Positions 1 to 6,324 of a stretch of 8,898 bases of DNA are shown piece after piece. The stretch is from Akkermansiaceae bacterium. Lineage in GTDB: Bacteria; Verrucomicrobiota; Verrucomicrobiia; Verrucomicrobiales; Akkermansiaceae. The stretch lies in the NCBI GenBank assembly GCA_025457805.1, contig JALOTR010000146.1, forward strand, positions 1 to 8,898. Direction: 5' to 3'. The first letter of the stretch is position 1; each line of letters begins with the position of its first letter. A program made the translations under genes and the position numbers. The notes beneath the pieces were generated by a model. The model had not been told where the DNA came from. It did no database searches and saw nothing but the letters and a program-made list of their open reading frames with translations.

Positions 1-2
1 AA

Positions 3-194
3 GACCGCAAGGAAAAGGGTCAGGCCATGAAGGCCTACCCCGACTGGTTCATCAAAAACGAGGCCCGCCCTGAATCGAAGCGCAAAGGCTTCGTGATCTG
101 GTATTACCATCGCAAGGACACGCCGCTCGTGAAGTCCGGCCTGCTCGGTCCCGTGAAAATCATCAGCCACAGCCCGGTCACCGCCGCGCCCTGA
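3..194 (+). CDS. C-terminal fragment of an unrecognised protein, possibly a large secreted glycosidase
   Basis: An open frame runs from the left edge to a TGA at 192-194 and gives 63 residues with no start codon in the window, so only the C-terminus is present. The fragment is basic and aromatic-rich, with a PDWF motif near residue 13, a WYYHRKDTPL segment near residue 33 and SGLLGPVKI near residue 47, ending in TAAP. From memory, a 'SGLLGPV' strand near the C-terminus occurs in galactose-binding-like ends of some large bacterial glycosidases such as rhamnosidase-type enzymes; I could not verify this, so the function is open. Base composition and codon use resemble the genes that follow, which supports real coding. 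The next gene starts about 95 bases downstream on the same strand. That spacer holds only a weak bulged hairpin with no T tract, so co-transcription is possible. Confidence 0.6.
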   Translation, partial: DRKEKGQAMKAYPDWFIKNEARPESKRKGFVIWYYHRKDTPLVKSGLLGPVKIISHSPVTAAP

Positions 195-289
195 CGCGAT
201 TTCCCGCAATTCGTGGATAGACGCCGCCCCCGGAATGGCGTATTCGGGAGCCGGAGCGGCGCATTTTGCCCTCCTCACCCTTGATGTCC

Positions 290-1717
290 ATGAATCCAAA
301 CCCCGTAAGCCCCATGTCCACGCCATTCATTCCGCGTCGTACCTTTGTTCGCAACGTTCTTGCCGCCGGATCCGCCACCTTCTTCGCCCCGACCATTCTC
401 AGGGCCGCAAAACCTTCCGCCGGTCAGAAGGTCAACCTCGCCTGTGTCGGCATCGGCAACCGCGCGGCGGAAATCATCGAAGCCCTTCACGCCACCGGCC
501 TCGCCAATATCGTGGCGCTTTGTGACACCGACATGGGCGCTCCCCACACGCAGAAGATCCTCAAGAAGTTCCCAGACGTCCCGCGCTTCCAGGACTTCCG
601 CAAGATGTTCGACAAGATGGGCAAGGAAATCGAGGCCATCAGCGTCGGCACTCCGGATTTCTCCCACTTTCCGGTCACGATGCATGCGATGTCGCTGGGC
701 AAGCATGTCTATTGTGAAAAGCCGATGGGATCGAGCTTCCGTGAAATGGAACTCATGATGGCTGCCGAAAAGAAATACAAGGTGGCCGCCCAAATGGGCA
801 ACCAGGGTCACTCGGAGGCCAACTACTTCCAATTCAAAACATGGGTCGATGAAGGCATCATCAAGGATGTCACCAAGATCACCGCATTCATGAATTCCAA
901 GCGCCGCTGGCACGGCATGACCGTGGACGGTTATCTGCCCAAACAGCCTGTGCCTGACTCGCTCGACTGGGATAGCTGGCTCGCCGCCGCACAATTCCAT
1001 GAATACAACAAAGGTTATATGAATGGCGAGTGGCGCTCCTGGTATGACTTCGGAAACGGCGCACTCGGCGACTGGGGAGCCCATATCTTCGATACTGCCC
1101 ATGAGTTCCTCAAACTCGGGCTGCCCACCGAAGTGGATCCGGTCCTCATCGAAGGCCACAGCAACTTCATCTTCCCACAGGCATCCACCCTGTCCTTCAA
1201 GTTCCCCGCCCGTGGCGACATGCCGCCGGTGGATCTGACCTGGTATGATGGACAACAAAACCTTCCTCCGCTTCCCGTGGACATGGGCGGATCCGTCGTG
1301 GACCCCAACATCCCACCGCCATCGACCGGCCAGATCGACACCAAGGTGCGCCCACCTGGCAAGGTGATCTATGGCAAGGATTTCACCTTCAAAGGCGGCT
1401 CCCACGCCACCACGCTGGAAATCATTGGAGAAAAGGGCAAGGAAATGAAGGGCAAGCTGCCCAATTTCCCGAAGAGCCCGTCCAACCACTTCAAGAACTT
1501 CCTGCTTGCCTGCAAAGGCGAGGAAACCTGCCGTTCCTCCTTCGAAGTGGCCGGCCCGCTTTGCCAGGCCATGGCCATCGGCATCCTTGCCCAGCGCGTG
1601 AATGCGAAGCTCACCTTCGATCCCGCCACCAAATCCATCACCAATCACAAGGTGGCCAACGAATTGCTCGCCGGAGCTCCTCCGCGCAAGGAATGGGAAC
1701 AGTATTTCAAGCTGTGA
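290..1717 (+). CDS. Tat-exported Gfo/Idh/MocA family oxidoreductase
   Basis: This is a predicted NAD(P)-dependent oxidoreductase of about 475 residues, probably acting on a sugar, polyol or related carbohydrate; the substrate cannot be read from sequence. Numbered from the ATG at 290, a twin-arginine signal (RRTFVRN at 16-22 followed by a short hydrophobic stretch and an Ala-rich cleavage region near 38-41) predicts folded export. The Rossmann fold begins at about 47, with GIGNRA at 54-59. The family hallmark EKP lies at 143-145, GNQGH at 170-174, the C-terminal DWDSWLAAA segment at 226-234, and GDWGAH with the likely catalytic His at 260-265. The DWD-type segment matches the bacterial C-terminal subgroup common in Planctomycetes and Verrucomicrobia. 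The open frame extends upstream to a TTG at 266 and an ATG at 284. I prefer 290 because TCC precedes it, as in other starts here; 314 is also plausible and leaves a shorter Tat n-region. A terminator follows the stop closely. Confidence 0.92.
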   Translation: MNPNPVSPMSTPFIPRRTFVRNVLAAGSATFFAPTILRAAKPSAGQKVNLACVGIGNRAAEIIEALHATGLANIVALCDTDMGAPHTQKILKKFPDVPRFQDFRKMFDKMGKEIEAISVGTPDFSHFPVTMHAMSLGKHVYCEKPMGSSFREMELMMAAEKKYKVAAQMGNQGHSEANYFQFKTWVDEGIIKDVTKITAFMNSKRRWHGMTVDGYLPKQPVPDSLDWDSWLAAAQFHEYNKGYMNGEWRSWYDFGNGALGDWGAHIFDTAHEFLKLGLPTEVDPVLIEGHSNFIFPQASTLSFKFPARGDMPPVDLTWYDGQQNLPPLPVDMGGSVVDPNIPPPSTGQIDTKVRPPGKVIYGKDFTFKGGSHATTLEIIGEKGKEMKGKLPNFPKSPSNHFKNFLLACKGEETCRSSFEVAGPLCQAMAIGILAQRVNAKLTFDPATKSITNHKVANELLAGAPPRKEWEQYFKL

Positions 1718-1748
1718 TCCACTCCTGATCCAATCGATCCAATCCAAA

Positions 1749-1785
1749 CCGGCGGGATGTCATATCCCGCCGGATTTTTGTTTTT
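1749..1785 (+). terminator. Rho-independent terminator of the oxidoreductase gene
   Basis: A perfect 9-bp GC-rich stem (CCGGCGGGA at 1749-1757 paired with TCCCGCCGG at 1765-1773) encloses a 7-base loop. It is followed by A, five T, G and five T. It begins 31 bases after the stop codon of the plus-strand oxidoreductase, the usual place for an intrinsic terminator. The T tract lies only on the plus-strand side, so it should not work as well for transcripts coming from the convergent hydrolase gene. Just upstream, the 9-base unit GATCCAATC is repeated in tandem at 1727-1744. Confidence 0.88.
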
Positions 1786-1831
1786 AGATGAAACCCTTCG
1801 CGAGAGAGGCATGAAGGATATTGGCTGGATG

Positions 1832-2008
1832 AACCACTGAAACACTGAGAACCACTGAAAGAACTGAGAGGATGAAGTTTTTGTGACGAACTCAAAAGTC
1901 GCGGGAAAGGTTTAATGATGGGTCCAAGGAACCACTGAAATAGTGAGAACCTTTGACAACTCGACTTCTTCCTCAGTTCCTTCAGTGGTTCTCAGTGTTT
2001 CAGTGGTT
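1832..2008. repeat. 177-base inverted-repeat element made of ACTGA-containing units
   Basis: The left arm (1832-1872, 41 bases) and the right arm (1970-2008, 39 bases) are reverse complements apart from one substitution and a 2-base indel. A looser match continues inward for roughly 15 bases. Each arm is itself quasi-periodic: ACTGA recurs at 1836, 1844, 1854 and 1863 on the plus strand, about every 9 bases. A third, degenerate copy of the left-arm sequence lies between the arms in direct orientation, starting at 1930 (AACCACTGAAA, then partial matches to about 1961). No open reading frame of note is inside. The element fills most of the 309-base gap between two convergent genes; the rest of that gap holds the oxidoreductase terminator and short unremarkable flanks. 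It may be an interspersed, MITE-like or REP-like repeat, or a large transcript-end hairpin; sequence alone does not decide. No clear target-site duplication is visible beyond a possible 2-base TG. Confidence 0.85.
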
Positions 2009-2026
2009 TGCATACATCTCAAAGAA

Positions 2027-3373
2027 TCAGCGGATCCCCACAAAGAGCTGAACCTCACAGGCCACTCCCGCTTTTTTCATGCGTGATTCGAAATCGCGTG
2101 CCGTGGCGACGGGCACGAGCCGGTCCTGCGTGCCGAGAAACAGAATCGTCGGCGGCGTGGTGGAAGTGACATTATGGAGCGGTGAAATCTCCATATAGCG
2201 CGCTTTGATTTTGGCATCGCCATAACCTTGTGGACCGTTGTCGAGAACCGGATACCAGAGCGCCAAGGCATCCGGGCGCGATGAAATCGATTGATCTTCC
2301 GAGGGCTCGTCCAGGCCTTTCAATGTTCCCGCAGCAGCCGCCACCTGACCGCCTGCGGATGCGCCTGCCGCGATGATCTGATTCGGATCGATCCCAAGTT
2401 CCTTCGCATGCTGTCGGACCCAGCGAATGGCGGATTTGCCATCACTCACCGCTTCGAAGGCCGTGGTGCGATGAGAGAATGCCGTGCGGTAATCGGCGGA
2501 AATGGCGACCATTCCCTTCGAGGCAAAGTGGGTGCATTCGGCATAAAACTGCAAAGGCGTCCCCTGTTTCCAACCGCCACCGAAGAAAAACACGATGGCC
2601 GGTCTTGGCTTGGCGGAGGGAGTTGATGGCTTGAACACATGAAGGGTGAGATCGCCCCTCGGATGCTTTTTATAGGTTCGGATTTCCGGTCGGTAGGCGG
2701 GAGTGGCGGGTTCCATGACCTTGACCAGCGCTTCAAACCACTTGTCCGCCATCTTCGCCGCTCCCGAGGCATTGGGATGAACCAAATCCGGCACCGTGTC
2801 TTTCCCGACAACGAATCCCTCGCCCTGCGGAACGATGATGACTCTTGAGTCAGGCCGGTCGAGACGTTTGGCAAGAGGAACGAGTTCCTTCTGGAGTTCA
2901 GGAATATAAGAATACTTCGGCAGCTTGCCGCTGTGGATGGGTTGGGCAAGCAGGATGGTCACCTTGGGATTCACCGCACGGAATCCATCGATCAACGCTT
3001 CCGTATCCTTCAGTATCTGCGGCACCGGCTTCTGATCGGCAAAGTGATTGTGCCCCGCATGCAGGAGGACGATATCAGCCGGGTGTTTCCTGAAATTTCC
3101 CGGCACGGTGGCGGCGAGAAAACCGGAGTTTTTCCCGCCGTAGCCCTCGTGTGGGAGTTCGCCGATCCTTGAGTCGGTCTTGCGCGAGCCAACGTATTCG
3201 ATGAGATAACCCGCAGTATATAACTTCTCCCACAGGCCATAGCGCCAGGTCGAGAATGAGGATCCCCCTTCGGTGATCGAGTCCCCCACCGGCATGACGC
3301 GGTAGATTTTCGGGGCTCCCCAAGCGGCTGTTAGAGATAGCAGCGCGACCACGCATGCCAGCAGGATTCTCAT
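2027..3373 (-). CDS. Secreted SGNH-hydrolase / alpha/beta-hydrolase fusion, C-terminus apparently truncated
   Basis: The 448-residue protein has a Sec signal peptide at 1-19 (hydrophobic core, then WGA before PK). The first domain, about 22-220, is an SGNH/GDSL hydrolase: GDS at 30-32 (Ser32 nucleophile), GYGGKNSG at 77-84, GHN at 107-109 in the block III position, and the block V pair in DLVHP (Asp196, His199). The second domain, from about 235, is an alpha/beta hydrolase of the esterase/BD-FAE type: oxyanion FGGG at 264-267, GASAGG with Ser339, and Asp417 in GTQDRLVP. The chain stops at VGIR, about where this family normally carries the G-x-x-H-G-F catalytic histidine, so the second domain lacks its His. 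Three codons after the TGA the same frame reads FFE, reminiscent of the family's next residues. The likely role is removing acyl groups from polysaccharides outside the cytoplasm; the second domain may be inactive. The start is an ATG 12 bases after the mutase stop, suggesting co-transcription with it. Confidence 0.88.
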   Translation of the reverse strand: MRILLACVVALLSLTAAWGAPKIYRVMPVGDSITEGGSSFSTWRYGLWEKLYTAGYLIEYVGSRKTDSRIGELPHEGYGGKNSGFLAATVPGNFRKHPADIVLLHAGHNHFADQKPVPQILKDTEALIDGFRAVNPKVTILLAQPIHSGKLPKYSYIPELQKELVPLAKRLDRPDSRVIIVPQGEGFVVGKDTVPDLVHPNASGAAKMADKWFEALVKVMEPATPAYRPEIRTYKKHPRGDLTLHVFKPSTPSAKPRPAIVFFFGGGWKQGTPLQFYAECTHFASKGMVAISADYRTAFSHRTTAFEAVSDGKSAIRWVRQHAKELGIDPNQIIAAGASAGGQVAAAAGTLKGLDEPSEDQSISSRPDALALWYPVLDNGPQGYGDAKIKARYMEISPLHNVTSTTPPTILFLGTQDRLVPVATARDFESRMKKAGVACEVQLFVGIR

Positions 3374-3385
3374 GGCTGGAATCGG

Positions 3386-5341
3386 TTAGCGTTGGGCGGC
3401 ATCCGCCTCGATCCAGCTCCACAAGCCAGCCAGCCCATCGCGGACGGCAGTCTTGGAAGCCGCGAGGTCGCCGCCGGGGGCCGCCTTGCCGAAGAGATAG
3501 AATTTGATCTTCGGCTCGGTGCCAGACGGACGAACGGCGAAGGAACGGCCATCCTCAAGATCGACAAACAACATCTTTTCCTTCGGCAGCAGGTCGCCTT
3601 CCTGGTCGTAGAGATCCTGTTTTGCAAAGTCGCGCACCCGCAGCACCGCAGATCCATCGACCACGGTGGGAGGATTCTCCGCATAGGAATTGGCGAGGGA
3701 TTGGATCTTCGCCGCACCGTCCGCCCCTTCCATGACAAGTGACTTGCCGACTTCGAGATAATAGCCATACTCCTCATAAACCGCATCGAGCAAGGCAGGG
3801 ATGGATTTGCCGATGGACTTGGCATAGGCCGCCACTTCCGCGAACATCAGCGTGGCACCGTTGGCATCCTTGTCTCGGACGGCATCCGATCCGAGATACC
3901 CATAACTCTCCTCTCCCCCGAACACGAAGAAGCGCGAGTATTCCAAACGCAGGAGACGGGTTTGCTCTTCGGTCAGGGAGCGGTAATCGCCTTTTTTATC
4001 CGCCGGGATGGCCTCTTCGTATTTGCGGAGCTTGCCGGCGATGTATTTGAAGCCTGTTAGGGTATCAACGATGCCCACGCCGAAGCCATCCGCGATCGCA
4101 TGCTGGAGTTCGGTGGTGACGAAGGTTTTCACGAGCAGGGCGCGGCTGCGGTTGGCATGCGTGAGCCAGCCAAGCTCGAAGCAGGTTTTCAGACGATACC
4201 ATGCCATCAGCGAGCCGATCTGATTGCCGGTGAGAAGCACCATTTTCCCGCTTTCATCGCGCACGGCCACGCCCATGCGGTCGGCATCCGGGTCGGTGCC
4301 GATCACGATTTCCGCGCCGGACTGCTCGGCAAGGTCGATGCCCATCTTGAGCGCCGGGGCGTTTTCGGGATTGGGTGATTCCACAGTTGGGAAACGTCCA
4401 TCCTGGACATCCTGCTCGGGCACGGTGAGCACTTCAAAGCCGAAACCGCGCAGCATGGGCACATTGATGTGACCGCCGGTGCCATGAAGATTGGTGAAGA
4501 CAACCTTGGTGGACGCACCCTCCAGAAGCGATGGACGGAGCAACAGGGTTTTCAGCCGCTCGACGTAGCACGCATCCATTTCCGCACCGAGAATCGTGAT
4601 GGTGCCACGCTCATCCTCGGGAAGGGCCTCGTAATGCTCGCTGGTGATGGCATTGACTTCCGCGATGATGCCGGCGGCATGTGCATCGACGATTTGCGCA
4701 CCATCATTGAAGTATGCCTTGAAGCCATTGTCGTGCGGTGGGTTGTGGCTGGCGGTTAGAACCACTCCTGCATCGGCACGGAGTTCGCGGATTGAAAATG
4801 ATAACTGCGGCGTCGAGCGGGGGCCTTCGAAGAGATAAGCATTGCAGCCGAGTTCGGATGCGACCTTGGCGCAGAACTCCGCGAAGTCGCGCGAAAAGTG
4901 GCGGGTGTCATGGGCGAAAACCAAGGTCGCCTTGCGATCCGGACCGGCGAATTGTTTGGCATAAGCCACCAAGCCGCGGACGGCGCGGCTGAGATTGTAG
5001 AAATTCATGGTCGCCGTTCCCACGCAGGGATGCTGCGGGCGTCCGTTGGGACCCCCTGCGCCCTGTTCCGCACGGGTGATCACCCGACCGATGGTGCGCC
5101 CGCGCAAACCGCCGGTGCCGAAGGCCAGAGTCTTGAAGAAACGGTCGTTGAGTTCGCTCCAGTTGCCTTCGGTGACCAACTCCTCCACGGCTTCCAGCGC
5201 GATCTCACTGGTGGTGCCGGCGAGCAGGGCGATGATGTTTTTTTCCGAGGAAGCAAGGAGGCTGCCGTTGGTGACGGCGGCGGACAAGGAGGATTCAAGG
5301 GCACTCATTTCGAGCCGGATGTTATGAAAATCCTGCGACAT
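3386..5341 (-). CDS. Phosphoglucomutase/phosphomannomutase (alpha-D-phosphohexomutase, PgcA/PGM2-like)
   Basis: This cytoplasmic mutase of 651 residues interconverts hexose-1-phosphate and hexose-6-phosphate, most likely glucose phosphates. Numbered from the ATG at 5341, all four family regions are present: FGTGGLRG at 74-81, the phosphoserine loop TASHNP at 196-201 (Ser198), the metal-binding loop DPDADR at 350-355, the sugar-binding GGEESYG at 475-481, and the phosphate-binding RPSGTEPKIKFY at 604-615. It is longer than typical PgcA proteins of about 580 residues and nearer the PGM2 branch. The frame stays open to an ATG at 5497, but that would add 52 low-complexity residues inside pyrF, so I reject it; an ATG at 5308 is a further alternative. 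The gene lies 58 bases downstream of pyrF. That gap holds only a 5-bp hairpin (5376-5388) followed on the minus strand by GTTTT, at most a leaky attenuator. Confidence 0.93.
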   Translation of the reverse strand: MSQDFHNIRLEMSALESSLSAAVTNGSLLASSEKNIIALLAGTTSEIALEAVEELVTEGNWSELNDRFFKTLAFGTGGLRGRTIGRVITRAEQGAGGPNGRPQHPCVGTATMNFYNLSRAVRGLVAYAKQFAGPDRKATLVFAHDTRHFSRDFAEFCAKVASELGCNAYLFEGPRSTPQLSFSIRELRADAGVVLTASHNPPHDNGFKAYFNDGAQIVDAHAAGIIAEVNAITSEHYEALPEDERGTITILGAEMDACYVERLKTLLLRPSLLEGASTKVVFTNLHGTGGHINVPMLRGFGFEVLTVPEQDVQDGRFPTVESPNPENAPALKMGIDLAEQSGAEIVIGTDPDADRMGVAVRDESGKMVLLTGNQIGSLMAWYRLKTCFELGWLTHANRSRALLVKTFVTTELQHAIADGFGVGIVDTLTGFKYIAGKLRKYEEAIPADKKGDYRSLTEEQTRLLRLEYSRFFVFGGEESYGYLGSDAVRDKDANGATLMFAEVAAYAKSIGKSIPALLDAVYEEYGYYLEVGKSLVMEGADGAAKIQSLANSYAENPPTVVDGSAVLRVRDFAKQDLYDQEGDLLPKEKMLFVDLEDGRSFAVRPSGTEPKIKFYLFGKAAPGGDLAASKTAVRDGLAGLWSWIEADAAQR

Positions 5342-5399
5342 GGCAATGCCCGTCCGCAGGCAATCCCGCGAAAACGTCAGTCCCTGACCGAGTGGGCCA

Positions 5400-6176
5400 T
5401 CAGCCTGGATATGCAGCGGCAATCTTCTCCGCCCAGTCCTTGGCACGGGCTCCAAACCCGCGTTCGTCTCCGGCGTAGAGGATTCCGCGTGAAACATTGA
5501 TCACATCCGGAGCGCTGCGGGCAGCGGCGGCAAGGGATGCAAGATCCCCGCCCTGAGCTCCAAGGCCGGGCACGAGCAGCGGGGCATCGGGAATTTTTTC
5601 CAGAACATCCGCCGCATTGGTGAGACCCACCACATAGCCGACGTCGGTTTTGCAGGCATTCGCCGCCGCGCGATCGCCGAGGGCTGTCACCAGCTCGAAC
5701 ACCGATCTTCCATCCGCGAGCTTTTGGCGCTGGAAATCCGCCGATCCCGGATTGGAGGTCACGGCTAACAGATAGATGCCTTTGCCCTCCCAATCGAGAA
5801 AGGGCTCGATCGAATCATAGCCAAGGAAAGGGTTGAGCGTCACCGCATCCACATTCCAACCGGCGAAATATCCCTGTGCATAGTATTTCTGGGTTTCTCC
5901 GATATCACTGCGCTTGGCATCGAGAATCACCGGCACATCTTCCGGCATGTTCGCGAGCAGATCTTCCAACAGGCGGATCCCTTCGATGCCCATGGCTTCG
6001 AAATACGCCATGTTCGGCTTGAAAGCGGCGGCCCAGAGGGCGGTTTCCTCGATGACTTGAGTGAGGAAATTCCGCGCAGAGGCCGCCCCGCCATCGCCCG
6101 GCCGAGGGTCAAGGCCCACACAGAGGCGGGATCCGGTTTTTTCGATGCGTTTTTGAAGTCGTTCGGAGTAGCGCAT
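5400..6176 (-). CDS. pyrF: Orotidine 5'-phosphate decarboxylase, type 2
   Basis: PyrF decarboxylates OMP to UMP, the last step of de novo pyrimidine synthesis, in the cytoplasm. The 258-residue product carries VGLDPRP at 20-26, KPN at 53-55, the catalytic Asp/Lys cluster in DAKRSDIG at 86-93, DAVTLNPFLGYDS from 110, the LVPGLGAQGGD loop at 201-211, and the phosphate-binding NVSRGILYAG at 227-236. These match the subfamily 2 enzymes, about 260-290 residues, rather than the shorter E. coli type. The start is the only reasonable ATG; it is preceded by GGCC and no Shine-Dalgarno-like purine run. It is the first gene of the minus-strand group, with the phosphohexomutase next. No other pyrimidine gene is present in the window. 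A 10-bp hairpin lies 20 bases upstream of the start and could influence expression. Confidence 0.95.
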   Translation of the reverse strand: MRYSERLQKRIEKTGSRLCVGLDPRPGDGGAASARNFLTQVIEETALWAAAFKPNMAYFEAMGIEGIRLLEDLLANMPEDVPVILDAKRSDIGETQKYYAQGYFAGWNVDAVTLNPFLGYDSIEPFLDWEGKGIYLLAVTSNPGSADFQRQKLADGRSVFELVTALGDRAAANACKTDVGYVVGLTNAADVLEKIPDAPLLVPGLGAQGGDLASLAAAARSAPDVINVSRGILYAGDERGFGARAKDWAEKIAAAYPG

Positions 6177-6196
6177 GGCCCAAGCATGCCCGCATC

Positions 6197-6235
6197 AGGG
6201 GTTTTCAAAAGCGGAAAATCCCCTCCGCATTTTTT
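6197..6235. promoter_or_regulatory. Two overlapping, mutually exclusive hairpins in the pyrF/fucosidase divergent spacer
   Basis: Stem A pairs AGGGGTTTTC (6197-6206) with GAAAATCCCCT (6214-6224), ten pairs with one bulged base and a 7-base loop. Stem B pairs GCGGA (6211-6215) with TCCGC (6224-6228) around an 8-base loop and is followed by a run of six T at 6230-6235. The two share bases 6214-6215 and 6224, and stem B's left arm lies mostly in A's loop, so they cannot form fully together. On the plus strand this resembles a weak terminator with a competing hairpin ahead of the fucosidase. On the minus strand stem A would sit in the pyrF leader. No promoter elements are clear in this 148-base spacer, so transcription starts, and thus which hairpins are transcribed, are unknown. 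Confidence 0.35.
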
Positions 6236-6324
6236 ATCATGACGAGACCCCGAAATGAAAGCGGGATCGGGCAGCGAACGTAGTTTCCCCCAGCATCCAC
6301 CGGCAATTTTCGCCACCCAGTCTC

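Noticed and set aside
228..248. Hairpin after the first partial gene (CCCCGGAAT with ATTCGGG, one bulge)
   Set aside because: There is no T tract after it and the stem is short, so I do not call it a terminator.
275..1747. A 490-codon open frame on the minus strand, opposite the oxidoreductase
   Set aside because: It lies almost wholly antisense to a well-supported gene. Its protein is a low-complexity Gly/His/Glu-rich sequence with no recognisable domain, typical of a shadow frame in GC-rich DNA.
1786..1831. Possible remnant of the hydrolase's lost C-terminus on the far side of the repeat
   Set aside because: I read all three minus-strand frames here; none gives a convincing His-Gly-Phe motif or helix continuing the esterase domain, so a simple insertion splitting the gene is not supported.
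5342..5497. N-terminal extension of the phosphohexomutase into pyrF
   Set aside because: The extra 52 residues are low complexity, overlap the end of pyrF and precede the normal start of the family's first domain.
4898..5500. A 200-codon plus-strand open frame across the mutase and pyrF junction
   Set aside because: It is antisense to both genes, has no family motif, and its Arg/Gly/Ser composition is that of a shadow frame.
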